The notes under the pieces: model-generated
Databases searched by the model: none
What the model saw: the letters and a program-made list of their open reading frames with translations, nothing else
Told to the model about the DNA's origin: nothing
Made by a program: the position numbers and the translations under genes
Assembly: GCF_001507855.1 (NCBI RefSeq)
Contig: NZ_LGEN01000036.1
Span: 1-39,773, forward strand
Length of the DNA stretch: 39,773 nucleotides
Source: Halomonas sp. 54_146
Lineage (GTDB): Bacteria > Pseudomonadota > Gammaproteobacteria > Pseudomonadales > Halomonadaceae
Direction: 5' to 3'
In this document: positions 17,079 through 24,833 of the stretch, one piece after another
Layout: each line of letters begins with the position of its first letter
Position numbering within the stretch: position 1 is the stretch's first letter

Positions 17079-18008
17079 ATGAAAAAACCACATAGCCACG
17101 ACCAAAATTTCAAAAACCTCATTCTCGATTACCCCCTTCAAGCGCTGTCATTCTTTGCGGCAGAAGAGGCAACGGATATAACGCCCGAGGTGCGCATTAC
17201 CCCGATACGCCAAGAGCAGTTAAAAGAGCGCCTAGGGGATCGTTTTCACGAACTTGATGTACCGCTACTGGTAGAATGGCCAGATGGCAAGCGCGAAGCA
17301 CTGCTGTTCGTACTCGAAGAAGAAACTAGCCCCAAACGTTTCTCTATTCATCGCTTAGCCCATTACACCTTGCACCTCAGCGAACTATTTAATACCCACA
17401 GAGTGGTTCCCGTCGTGATCTTCCTGCACGGGCATCAGCACCTAACAGATAGCCTACATATTAAAAGCGAACGCCATAGCTACTTACAGTTTCACTACCT
17501 GCAAACCCAGCTGGATCGCCTACCTGCCACGCAGTTCATGAAGAGCGACAATTTAGTAGCGCGGCTTAACTTACCCAATATGCAATGGCACGAAACAGAA
17601 AAAATCGAAGTTTACGCCAAGGCAATTCAAGGCCTGCTAACCCTAGAGCAAGACACAGAAAAGCAACTAAAATATATAGACTTTGTCGATATCTACAGCA
17701 ACTTAAGTGACGACGAAAGGCAGGCCTACCGAACACGCTACCCGCAGGAGGAACGCCACATGGCCGGATTAGCAGACAGGCTCCGCAATGAAGGCATGCA
17801 ACAAGGCATGCAACAAGGCATACAGCAAGGAATGCAAAAAGGCCTTCACGAAGGCATTGAAGGTGCGCTACGCCTTCAATTGAAGCTGAAGTTTGGCGAG
17901 CTACCCGAATGGGCAGAAACAAAGCTGCAACAGGCATCGGATCAACAGCTCACCCACTGGCTGACTAAGATTCTAAATGCCAACAGCCTCACCGAACTCC
18001 TCGCATAA
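17079..18008 (+). CDS. Rpn/PD-(D/E)XK-like protein with DUF4351 tail
   Basis: This 309-residue protein belongs to the Rpn or transposase-associated PD-(D/E)XK group. The N-terminal nuclease-like region (about 1-130) has HDQNFKNLILDYPLQALSFF, then ELDVPLLVEWPDGKREALLF and VLEEETSPKRFSIHRLAHYT. The acidic residues stand where the D and E-x-K/Q of this fold are expected, though the second motif is not canonical. Near the C-terminus is a Gln-Gly-Met repeat (GMQQGMQQGIQQGMQKG), usual in this family, and then a DUF4351 segment (LKLKFGELPEWAETKLQQA). The start is set at ATG 17079 because a start at 17022 would translate repeat copy C. Rpn proteins are linked to recombination and phage defence; the role here is inference. 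Repeat copies C and D bracket it. Confidence 0.75.
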   Translation: MKKPHSHDQNFKNLILDYPLQALSFFAAEEATDITPEVRITPIRQEQLKERLGDRFHELDVPLLVEWPDGKREALLFVLEEETSPKRFSIHRLAHYTLHLSELFNTHRVVPVVIFLHGHQHLTDSLHIKSERHSYLQFHYLQTQLDRLPATQFMKSDNLVARLNLPNMQWHETEKIEVYAKAIQGLLTLEQDTEKQLKYIDFVDIYSNLSDDERQAYRTRYPQEERHMAGLADRLRNEGMQQGMQQGIQQGMQKGLHEGIEGALRLQLKLKFGELPEWAETKLQQASDQQLTHWLTKILNANSLTELLA

Positions 18009-18030
18009 AGACAACCTCTACGGAGGGCCA

Positions 18031-18188
18031 CGTCATTGCGAGGAGCCTGCAACGAAGCAATCCACACCAGCGGGGCGGCACCGGGCCCGCCCCGTGTCAT
18101 TGCGAGGAGGCACGACGAAGCAATCTCAGCCAGCGGCGGCACCGAGCCCACCCCGTGTCATTGCGAGGAGGAACGACGAAGCAATCTC
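18031..18188 (+). repeat. Tandem cluster of three dispersed repeats (copies D, E, F)
   Basis: Core copies start at 18031, 18094 and 18155. E and F are 61 bases apart and share the spacer CAGCCAGCGG...CACCG; D is more diverged (CCTGCAACGAAGCAATCC). All point the same way. They fill most of the 293-bp gap after the Rpn-like gene. Between 18189 and 18300 nothing beyond a possible promoter for the next operon is seen. Confidence 0.88.
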
Positions 18189-18355
18189 AGCCAGCGGCAA
18201 CAAAAAATACGTTGAGCGACTCGGCCAACCACCTACGGCCTTAGCACTATTCAATTCACGACAAATACCACCATTTGTGAACAAAGGCGTAGCGCACCAT
18301 AATGCCCACAACCGCCGCAAAAGAATGGGCACGTGAATGGATGAGGGTAGCCTTA

Positions 18356-19447
18356 ATGAGTGAAGTAACTGATGACAGCCTTGAAAGCGAAACAGGTCTG
18401 GAGCCACATTCCGAAGAAATTTACCCGGATGCCGTCATTAAGGTGAGCCGCGACCAGTACAGCACGTTTGAAATCAAGCGCATGATCGAGGAGACAAAAG
18501 AGCTCATTTTAGCCCCCGAATTTCAACGCAACAGCGTGTGGAAAATTGAACAAAAGCGCGAACTCATTGAAAGCTTATTAATGGGGATACCCATTCCCGT
18601 CATTTACGTCTTTGAGAATGAGCAAGGTATCAAGCAAATGGTGGATGGCAGGCAGCGCACCAGCGCCATCATTGACTTTATGAATGGCAAATTTGCACTC
18701 GAAAAGCTAAGTATGCTGCCGGATTTTGACGGGTTCCGGTTTAAAGACCTCCCCCCGTTATACCGCAGCAAGCTAGAGCGTTATCAACTGCTGGTATACG
18801 TGATTGAGCCCCCCACACCAGAACGGGTGAAATACGACATTTTTGATCGAGTCAACCGTGGCGGCACACAGCTTAACAACCAGGAAATGCGTAATGCTCT
18901 TTATTCAGGCCCTGCCACACAGCTGCTCAAAAAATTGAGTCAACTACGCTCATTTAAAAATGCAACAGGCAATAGTGTAAAAGCCACAAGAATGCGCGAC
19001 CAGTATTTAATACTTCGCTTTCTCGCGTTTTACTTATTGCGTACCAGGGCAGTCAGCTTCAATTACCGAAGCAACCTGGATGAATTTCTCGCGTTCATTA
19101 TGCGCTACTTAAATAAAACCGACACAGCAACCCATGAACAGTTAAGCCGCGTATTTAATGACGCCATGCAACGCGCCTATAGCGTACTAGGGGAAGACGC
19201 ATTTCGCTTCGCTATTACCAATGCCCACCGCCGCCCAGTCAACATGGCACTGTTTGAATGCCTAGCGTACTTATTCACACTCATGCCCGCTCAACAGTGC
19301 GATGAGCACATGCTTGCTCAAGAAGTTACTGATTTGAAAAGTGATTTTGACGCAGGGGACTACTTCCGCAACCGAGTGGATAGCACCACCAGCGTGGAAT
19401 ACCGGTTTTCCAGCGTAGAAGCACTGCAGAAGGAACTCGCATGTTAA
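18356..19447 (+). CDS. DUF262 (GmrS-N/ParB-like) protein, gene 1 of a putative defence operon
   Basis: This 363-residue protein has a DUF262 domain: YSTFEIKRMIEETKELILA, EFQRNSVWKIEQKRELIESL, LMGIPIPVIYVFE, the catalytic-type motif MVDGRQRTSAIIDFM, and FDRVNRGGTQLNNQEMRNAL. DUF262 is the ParB/Srx-like nucleotide-binding domain of type IV restriction proteins such as GmrSD and of several anti-phage systems. No DUF1524 HNH nuclease follows in this protein; its C-terminal half is helical. ATG 18356 is preferred because GAGGG lies 8 bases upstream; an in-frame ATG at 18302 would add 18 residues. It overlaps the ATPase gene by 7 bases. Confidence 0.8.
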   Translation: MSEVTDDSLESETGLEPHSEEIYPDAVIKVSRDQYSTFEIKRMIEETKELILAPEFQRNSVWKIEQKRELIESLLMGIPIPVIYVFENEQGIKQMVDGRQRTSAIIDFMNGKFALEKLSMLPDFDGFRFKDLPPLYRSKLERYQLLVYVIEPPTPERVKYDIFDRVNRGGTQLNNQEMRNALYSGPATQLLKKLSQLRSFKNATGNSVKATRMRDQYLILRFLAFYLLRTRAVSFNYRSNLDEFLAFIMRYLNKTDTATHEQLSRVFNDAMQRAYSVLGEDAFRFAITNAHRRPVNMALFECLAYLFTLMPAQQCDEHMLAQEVTDLKSDFDAGDYFRNRVDSTTSVEYRFSSVEALQKELAC

Positions 19448-20481
19448 CGCACATCGACATTCACGCTTACAAATGCATTGAGCATCAAGCTTTTCAGTTA
19501 GCGCCATTAACCCTGGTAACCGGCACCAATTCATCCGGTAAATCCACGCTACTGCAAGCGGTATTAATCGCTATAGGCAGCAAGCCACAGAACCACCTGG
19601 CCTATTTAAGCGAAGCGATCAAACCCTACGTGCAGCTAGAAGAAGTACTCTGCCGCACAGCCACCGCCCGAGAAGTGCAGATATACCTAAGCGATGATAA
19701 GGCAAAACAGTTACACGCCTGGATTACCGAAACCGGCGCAAGCGTCATCCACGACCCAAGTATCACCTTAAGTTACGAAGAAACCCTGTTCTATTTATCA
19801 GCCGACCGCAGTGGCCCCGAAGAACTGGCGTCACTCAATAAAACGCTCGCTATCGGCCAACATGGGCAATATGCCATTGGGTACTTTGAGCTCAACAAAG
19901 ACAAACCGTTGCACGAAGCACTTATCAAGCCAGAAGCCGCAGCACAAACCTTAAAAGCACAGCTAGCCTGGTGGCTTAGCTACATTACCGATGTAGCATG
20001 CGAGCCAAGAACAGAAAAAGTCACCAGCACCAGTGTAAAACTCAGCTTTACCATGGGAGAGCTGGGCGAGGTTTCACCGCGAAACACCGGCGCAGGCAAT
20101 AGCTATTTATTAAAACTGTTAATTATGTGCCTAACGGCCAAACCGGGGCACCTGTTACTGATTGAAAACCCCGAGATTCACCTGCACCCAGGGGCACAGT
20201 CCCGGCTAGGAAGCTTGTTGGCATTTTTAGCCGCGCGCGGCGTACAGCTCATGGTAGAAACCCACTGCGAACACTTAATCAACCGCGTTCGCTATGAGGT
20301 CTACCAACAGCAGTTAAACGCCCAAGACGTAGTGCTGTACTACAAACCCAGCGTAGCAGAGCCCTTCACCACGCTAGGCATACTGCCCAGCGGGCATTTC
20401 TGTGATGAACATCGCCAAGCGGTGAACTTTCCCACCGGCTTTTTTGACTCCACCTTGAGCGAGCTGCTGGAGATAGGCTGA
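19441..20481 (+). CDS. AAA ATPase of the OLD/RecF-like, DUF3696 type
   Basis: This 346-residue ATPase begins IDIHAYKCIEHQAFQLAPLT, followed by Walker A VTGTNSSGKSTLLQAV (about residues 26-41). The signature region NTGAGNSYLLKLLIMCL precedes Walker B LLLIENPEIHLHPGAQSRL (about 238-256), and a VETHCEHLINRVR motif follows. This is the SMC/RecF/OLD-like ABC ATPase layout, and the C-terminal PTGFFDSTLSELLEIG recalls DUF3696 proteins. No TOPRIM nuclease domain is seen. It sits between the DUF262 gene (7-base overlap) and a third gene (TGATG, 1-base overlap), so the three are made together. It probably powers or senses for the complex. Confidence 0.82.
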   Translation: MLTHIDIHAYKCIEHQAFQLAPLTLVTGTNSSGKSTLLQAVLIAIGSKPQNHLAYLSEAIKPYVQLEEVLCRTATAREVQIYLSDDKAKQLHAWITETGASVIHDPSITLSYEETLFYLSADRSGPEELASLNKTLAIGQHGQYAIGYFELNKDKPLHEALIKPEAAAQTLKAQLAWWLSYITDVACEPRTEKVTSTSVKLSFTMGELGEVSPRNTGAGNSYLLKLLIMCLTAKPGHLLLIENPEIHLHPGAQSRLGSLLAFLAARGVQLMVETHCEHLINRVRYEVYQQQLNAQDVVLYYKPSVAEPFTTLGILPSGHFCDEHRQAVNFPTGFFDSTLSELLEIG

Positions 20482-21188
20482 TGGACTACACGTTAGCGAT
20501 GGAAGACGACCTATTAAAAGCCTTCCATAACTTTAAAAGGGGGCTACTTGGCGAAACCAGCACGGCGCTTATTCAAAACCTACTACGGCTTTACCACCCT
20601 CCACATATCACCAGCGTTCAACAGCTGAAAAAGGTAGGTATAGACGATCGTATTCTTTTTCAACAACTGGCAAGCCAGGGTTTTGTTAACCAAACACCGC
20701 AGGAACTAGCCCAACGCACACGTTACAAGCTATTGCTGAGCGAGCAGCAAACGCAATACCCAGCGGTAGCCGTTCATGACGATGTAATAAACAGCGAATT
20801 TGTAATGACATTAAAGCCAGGGGAAGCCAGGGCCAAAGCCCACGCATGGCTTAAATCACTACTGGCAGATGCAACAAACGTCACCGTGATAGACCACTAC
20901 CTGTTTTCACCGCCAAGCCGAAACAGCCTAGTGCCATTTTTTGAGTTATTCCCCAAAAAAGCGCTCACACTGTTTCTCAACCAGCCTTCTCAGCAGGATA
21001 AAAGCGCAATTAAGGCACTCCATACCGGCTGGAGGATAAAAGAAAACACTCACGCGGCTTACCGCAATGTCCACGACCGCTACTTACTCATCGACAACAG
21101 TGTGGAAGTGGTGATCACTAGCGGCATCGACTACCTCTTCGATACCCGTAAAGAATGCACACTGCTGGTACGCCAGAAAAAAGCCTGA
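20481..21188 (+). CDS. Third gene of the putative defence operon, PLD/MIT_C-like C-terminus
   Basis: This 235-residue protein starts at an ATG overlapping the ATPase stop by one base. Residues 1-95 are helical with no known motif. The C-terminal half has VTVIDHYLFSP, then NVHDRYLLIDNSVEVVITSG and IDYLFDTRKECTLLV. The H-D-R ... S-G-I-D pattern resembles the phospholipase-D-like fold of MIT_C and related effector domains. A nuclease or phosphodiesterase effector role is possible but not shown, because the canonical HxK-x4-D motif is not evident. Repeat sequence follows within about 30 bases. Confidence 0.6.
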   Translation: MDYTLAMEDDLLKAFHNFKRGLLGETSTALIQNLLRLYHPPHITSVQQLKKVGIDDRILFQQLASQGFVNQTPQELAQRTRYKLLLSEQQTQYPAVAVHDDVINSEFVMTLKPGEARAKAHAWLKSLLADATNVTVIDHYLFSPPSRNSLVPFFELFPKKALTLFLNQPSQQDKSAIKALHTGWRIKENTHAAYRNVHDRYLLIDNSVEVVITSGIDYLFDTRKECTLLVRQKKA

Positions 21189-21216
21189 CCCAGCTCAGAC
21201 CACTACGGTGCGCCTG

Positions 21217-21545
21217 CAACGAAGCAATCCAGATCGCCGCGCTTCGCGCGCGATGACACCCAGGCCAGTTCATGTGTCATTGCGAGGAGCCCGCGACGAA
21301 GCAATCTCAGGCCAGCGGCGGCACCAAAAACCAGATTGCTTCACTACGTTCGCAATGACACTGCAACACCAAAACCAGATCGCCGCGCTCCGCTCGCGAT
21401 GACACCCAGGCCGATTCATGTGTCATTGCGAGGAGGAACGACGAAGCAATCTCAGGCCAGCGGCGGCACCAAAAACCAGATTGCTTCACTACGTTCGCAA
21501 TGACACTGCAACACCAAAAACCAGATCGCCGCGCTTCGCTTGCAT
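21217..21545. repeat. Composite repeat block with a 146-bp tandem period
   Basis: This 401-bp gene-free gap (21189-21589) is filled by repeats. Direct core copies begin at 21274 and 21420; inverted copies (GATTGCTTCACTACGTTCGC then AATGAC) begin at 21334 and 21479; a half copy lies at 21217. The word AGATCGCCGCGC recurs at 21231, 21377 and 21523, so the block is two near-identical 146-bp units plus a partial third. Direct and inverted copies alternate and could form large cruciforms. Open frames across it are only translated repeat. Confidence 0.88.
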
Positions 21546-21589
21546 TAACACAAGCCACGCAATGCCACTGCATCCATCAAAGAAAACGT

Positions 21590-23317
21590 ATGCCAATCAA
21601 GCAATCCCAAGACGCTCAGCAACAGCTTCAGCGCTTAACACAGATCATCTGGCAGACGCGGCCAGACTTACAGTCGTTATTCAAGAAAGCAGCGTCTGAA
21701 GCCTTTCAAATGTGGCTGCTCATGCATGGCCGAAATGAGTACCAAGGCCTGGCAGAAGCATTAGAAAACGTGTCGCTCACCGTTTTAGAGCAGCCTGACG
21801 AGAAAGCGCTGAGCCAAACCACGCCTTATTTAACACGCTTTATGCGCGGCATTTGGCAAAGCCGCCCCGATCTGCAGGCCACGTTCAACGTAGAACAGCC
21901 AGCAGATCAACATGCCTTTATTCGCTGGTTCTTTCTGTTTGGGATTCACGAACACAATCTTGAAAACTTCCTTACCCAAGCGCAGGTCACGTGGTTACTA
22001 AGCTCTGCCTTTAGCGACTATCACTTACCGAATGCCCTCATGCTGATATGGGAGCAAGACCCAGCGCTTGAACAGCAATATGTAAGCCCCAAATCGCCTG
22101 AATTTTTAAACTGGGCACGCCAGCATGGCCGCCAGCAATACCCTTTGCTAGAAACCATCGCCATTCAGGCTGAACGCCTTCAAGCAGCGCCGGCAAAGCA
22201 AAGCACCCCCCGCGCTGCACGGCCCTTTGGCGTCAACCTCATCGGCTACGCTAACGGGCAGTTTGGTATTGGAGAAGATGTACGCATGGCCGCGCTCGCC
22301 TGCGAAGCCGCCGATATTCCGTTTTCGATCTACAACGTGGCCCCTGGAAAAGAAGTCGACCTCGCCGCCAGCCAAGCCGACCAACACGTTTCAGAGCAGC
22401 TGCCCTATTCCATTAACGTGTTCTGCACTACCGGCATTGAAACCGCCCGGCTCGCGGCCGTAGAAGGCCAAAAGCTCTTTAAAGGTTACTACTGCATTGG
22501 TTATTGGCCTTGGGAACTCCCGCAATGGCCGGATGCCTGGCACCTTGCTTACGACTATATTGACGAAGTATGGGCCTCTAGCCGCTTCGCCTATCACGCT
22601 TATATTGGCTCCTCACCGAAGCCGGTGCGCCACATGCCGATGGCCGTTAATGTTGACGCCAGCGCCAACAAAACACGCCAAGGTTTTGGGCTACCCGAAA
22701 GCAGCTACCTGTTTGTGTTCTCTTTCGACTTCCTCTCAAGCGTGAAACGCAAAAATCCACAGGCCTGCATTGACGCCTTTAGCAGCGCCTTCCCCTGCGG
22801 GAACGAACCGGTTGGCCTTGTGGTGAAAGCCATGCGGGCAGAAGACGACAACCCACAGTGGCAAGCGCTCAACGCCCTGGCACAACAAGACCCGCGTATT
22901 CACATCATTAATGAAACCCTTACGCGGGGAGAAGTGCTAGACCTGTACCGCGCCTGTGACTGCTTTGTTTCTCTACACCGTAGCGAGGGCTTTGGGCGAG
23001 GCATTGCCGACGCCATGCTGCTGGGCAAGCCTGTTATTACCACCGGCTACTCCGGCAACTTAGACTTCACCATGCCCGCCACTGCCGCGCTGGTAGACCA
23101 CCAACTGCAAACACTGACCAAGGACGACTACCCCTTTGGCGAAGGCCAACAATGGGCAGAGCCTAACGTAGAACACGCCGCCTGGTGGATGCGCCGCCTG
23201 CTTAACCAGCCAAACCTAGCCCGTGCACTGGCCACACAAGGCCAGCAACTCATCCAAAACGCGTACACCCCCACCCCCGTGGGTGAATACTATCGCGCCG
23301 TGCTCGAAACACTTTAA
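21590..23317 (+). CDS. GT4-family glycosyltransferase
   Basis: This 575-residue protein has a helical N-terminal region of about 200 residues containing two similar segments (IIWQTRPDLQSLFKKAASEA and GIWQSRPDLQATFN). A GT-B fold follows: FGVNLIGYANGQFGIGEDVR, GYYCIGYWPWELPQWPDAW, VWASSRFAYHAYI, LFVFSFDFLSSVKRKNPQA, and the donor-site motif LHRSEGFGRGIADAMLLGKP with VITTGYSGNLDF. These fit GT4 retaining glycosyltransferases using nucleotide sugars. With manC downstream, a GDP-mannose-derived donor is plausible. ATG 21590 is used because the upstream in-frame extension is translated repeat DNA. Confidence 0.85.
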   Translation: MPIKQSQDAQQQLQRLTQIIWQTRPDLQSLFKKAASEAFQMWLLMHGRNEYQGLAEALENVSLTVLEQPDEKALSQTTPYLTRFMRGIWQSRPDLQATFNVEQPADQHAFIRWFFLFGIHEHNLENFLTQAQVTWLLSSAFSDYHLPNALMLIWEQDPALEQQYVSPKSPEFLNWARQHGRQQYPLLETIAIQAERLQAAPAKQSTPRAARPFGVNLIGYANGQFGIGEDVRMAALACEAADIPFSIYNVAPGKEVDLAASQADQHVSEQLPYSINVFCTTGIETARLAAVEGQKLFKGYYCIGYWPWELPQWPDAWHLAYDYIDEVWASSRFAYHAYIGSSPKPVRHMPMAVNVDASANKTRQGFGLPESSYLFVFSFDFLSSVKRKNPQACIDAFSSAFPCGNEPVGLVVKAMRAEDDNPQWQALNALAQQDPRIHIINETLTRGEVLDLYRACDCFVSLHRSEGFGRGIADAMLLGKPVITTGYSGNLDFTMPATAALVDHQLQTLTKDDYPFGEGQQWAEPNVEHAAWWMRRLLNQPNLARALATQGQQLIQNAYTPTPVGEYYRAVLETL

Positions 23318-23353
23318 TCGCACTAACTGTTTTTTATTCACGAGACCACTGTT

Positions 23354-24790
23354 ATGACATACCCACACTCTTCCATTACTCCTGTGATTCTTTCTGGCGG
23401 TTCAGGTAGCCGTTTATGGCCCATGTCACGGGCCGGTTACCCCAAGCAGTTTCTGTCAATTGCTGACGACGACAGCATGCTGCAAGCCACCGTTAAACGA
23501 GTAAAAGGCGACCTATTTTCAGCCCCTCTGTTGGTATGTAACGAAGAGCACCGTTTTATTGTGGCGGAACAGCTGCGCCACATTGGCTGCACAGCCAAAG
23601 ACATTATTCTGGAACCCGTAGGCCGTAACACCGCCCCGGCTGTCGCGGTGGCCGCACTGCGCCTTGCAGAAGAAAACCCAAACGCCCTAATGCTGGTAAT
23701 GCCTTCAGACCACGTGATTCAAGATGAAACCGCTTTCAACAACGCCGTAAATTGCGCCGCCCAAGCTGCCAATGAAGGTGCCTTGGTCACCTTTGGCATT
23801 ACCCCCAGCGCACCGGAAACCGGCTACGGCTATATCAAATACGCTGGGCAGTGGCAGCGCCATGAAGGGGTGCATAGCGTGGCGCAATTTGTTGAAAAGC
23901 CAGACCACGCCACCGCACAAGCCTATGTAAAAGATGGCCACTACCTGTGGAATAGCGGCATTTTCCTATTTACCGCAAAGGCTTACTTAAATGAGCTAGA
24001 AGGCTCCAACCCTGAAATGGTGCAGGCAGCCAAACAAGCACTTGCCAACAATGAAACAGACCTCAACTTCTTGCGGCTAGAAAAAGAAGCCTTTTCCGCC
24101 TCCCCGTCAGACTCCATCGACTATGCGGTAATGGAAAAAACGGCCCACGCTGCAGTAGTACCCGTAGAAATGGGCTGGAGCGATTTAGGGGCCTGGTCCG
24201 CGCTGTGGGAGATTCAGCCCAAAGATGAAAACGGCAACGCCACCCAGGGCGATGTAATGCTTCACGACACCCGCAACAGCTATGTACATGCCGACCACAA
24301 GCTGGTGGCCGTCGCAGGGTTAGAAAACGTGATTGTGGTCGCGACTGATGACGCCGTACTCGTCGCAGACCGTAACAACGCCCAAGATGTAAAACAGCTG
24401 GTGGAGCAACTAAAAGCGCAAGGCCGCGACGAACACAGCCTGCACACTACAGTGCACCGCCCCTGGGGCTGCTACCAGGGTATCGACTTAGGTGAACGCT
24501 ACCAGGTCAAACGCATTACCGTGCAACCGGGCGAAAAACTATCGCTACAAATGCACTACCACCGCGCCGAACACTGGATTGTGGTCAGCGGCACCGCCAA
24601 AGTCACCATTGGTGAGAACGCCACGTTGCTACGTGAAAACGAATCCACCTACATTCCTATGGGCGAAACCCACCGCTTAGAAAACCCCGGCAAAGTGCCG
24701 CTTCACCTCATCGAAGTGCAATCCGGTAGCTACTTAGGTGAAGACGACATCGTACGCTTTGAAGATGGCTATGGGCGAAGCCCTCAGTAA
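23354..24790 (+). CDS. manC: Mannose-1-phosphate guanylyltransferase / mannose-6-phosphate isomerase
   Basis: This 478-residue bifunctional enzyme makes GDP-mannose. The N-terminal nucleotidyltransferase has PVILSGGSGSRLWPMSRAGY and PKQFLSI (about residues 10-37), LEPVGRNTAPAVAVAAL and LVMPSDHVIQDE, and VEKPDHATAQAYV. The C-terminal cupin-type isomerase begins near residue 365 with RPWGCYQGIDLGERYQVKRI and has LSLQMHYHRAEHWIVVSGTA and IPMGETHRLENPG. Length and domain order match ManC/CpsB/AlgA. GDP-mannose can feed mannosyltransferases and the gmd product at the right edge. The gene starts 36 bases after the GT4 gene. Confidence 0.95.
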   Translation: MTYPHSSITPVILSGGSGSRLWPMSRAGYPKQFLSIADDDSMLQATVKRVKGDLFSAPLLVCNEEHRFIVAEQLRHIGCTAKDIILEPVGRNTAPAVAVAALRLAEENPNALMLVMPSDHVIQDETAFNNAVNCAAQAANEGALVTFGITPSAPETGYGYIKYAGQWQRHEGVHSVAQFVEKPDHATAQAYVKDGHYLWNSGIFLFTAKAYLNELEGSNPEMVQAAKQALANNETDLNFLRLEKEAFSASPSDSIDYAVMEKTAHAAVVPVEMGWSDLGAWSALWEIQPKDENGNATQGDVMLHDTRNSYVHADHKLVAVAGLENVIVVATDDAVLVADRNNAQDVKQLVEQLKAQGRDEHSLHTTVHRPWGCYQGIDLGERYQVKRITVQPGEKLSLQMHYHRAEHWIVVSGTAKVTIGENATLLRENESTYIPMGETHRLENPGKVPLHLIEVQSGSYLGEDDIVRFEDGYGRSPQ

Positions 24791-24833
24791 CCTATCCATT
24801 TTTTGGTTTTCCTGACAACAGCTGATACCCACC

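Noticed and set aside
21208..21573. Short open frames on both strands in the repeat block, with phrases such as VSLRGARDEAIS and CERSEAI
   Set aside because: These are translations of the dispersed repeat itself, which is open in several frames. No start signals or unique sequence support a gene.
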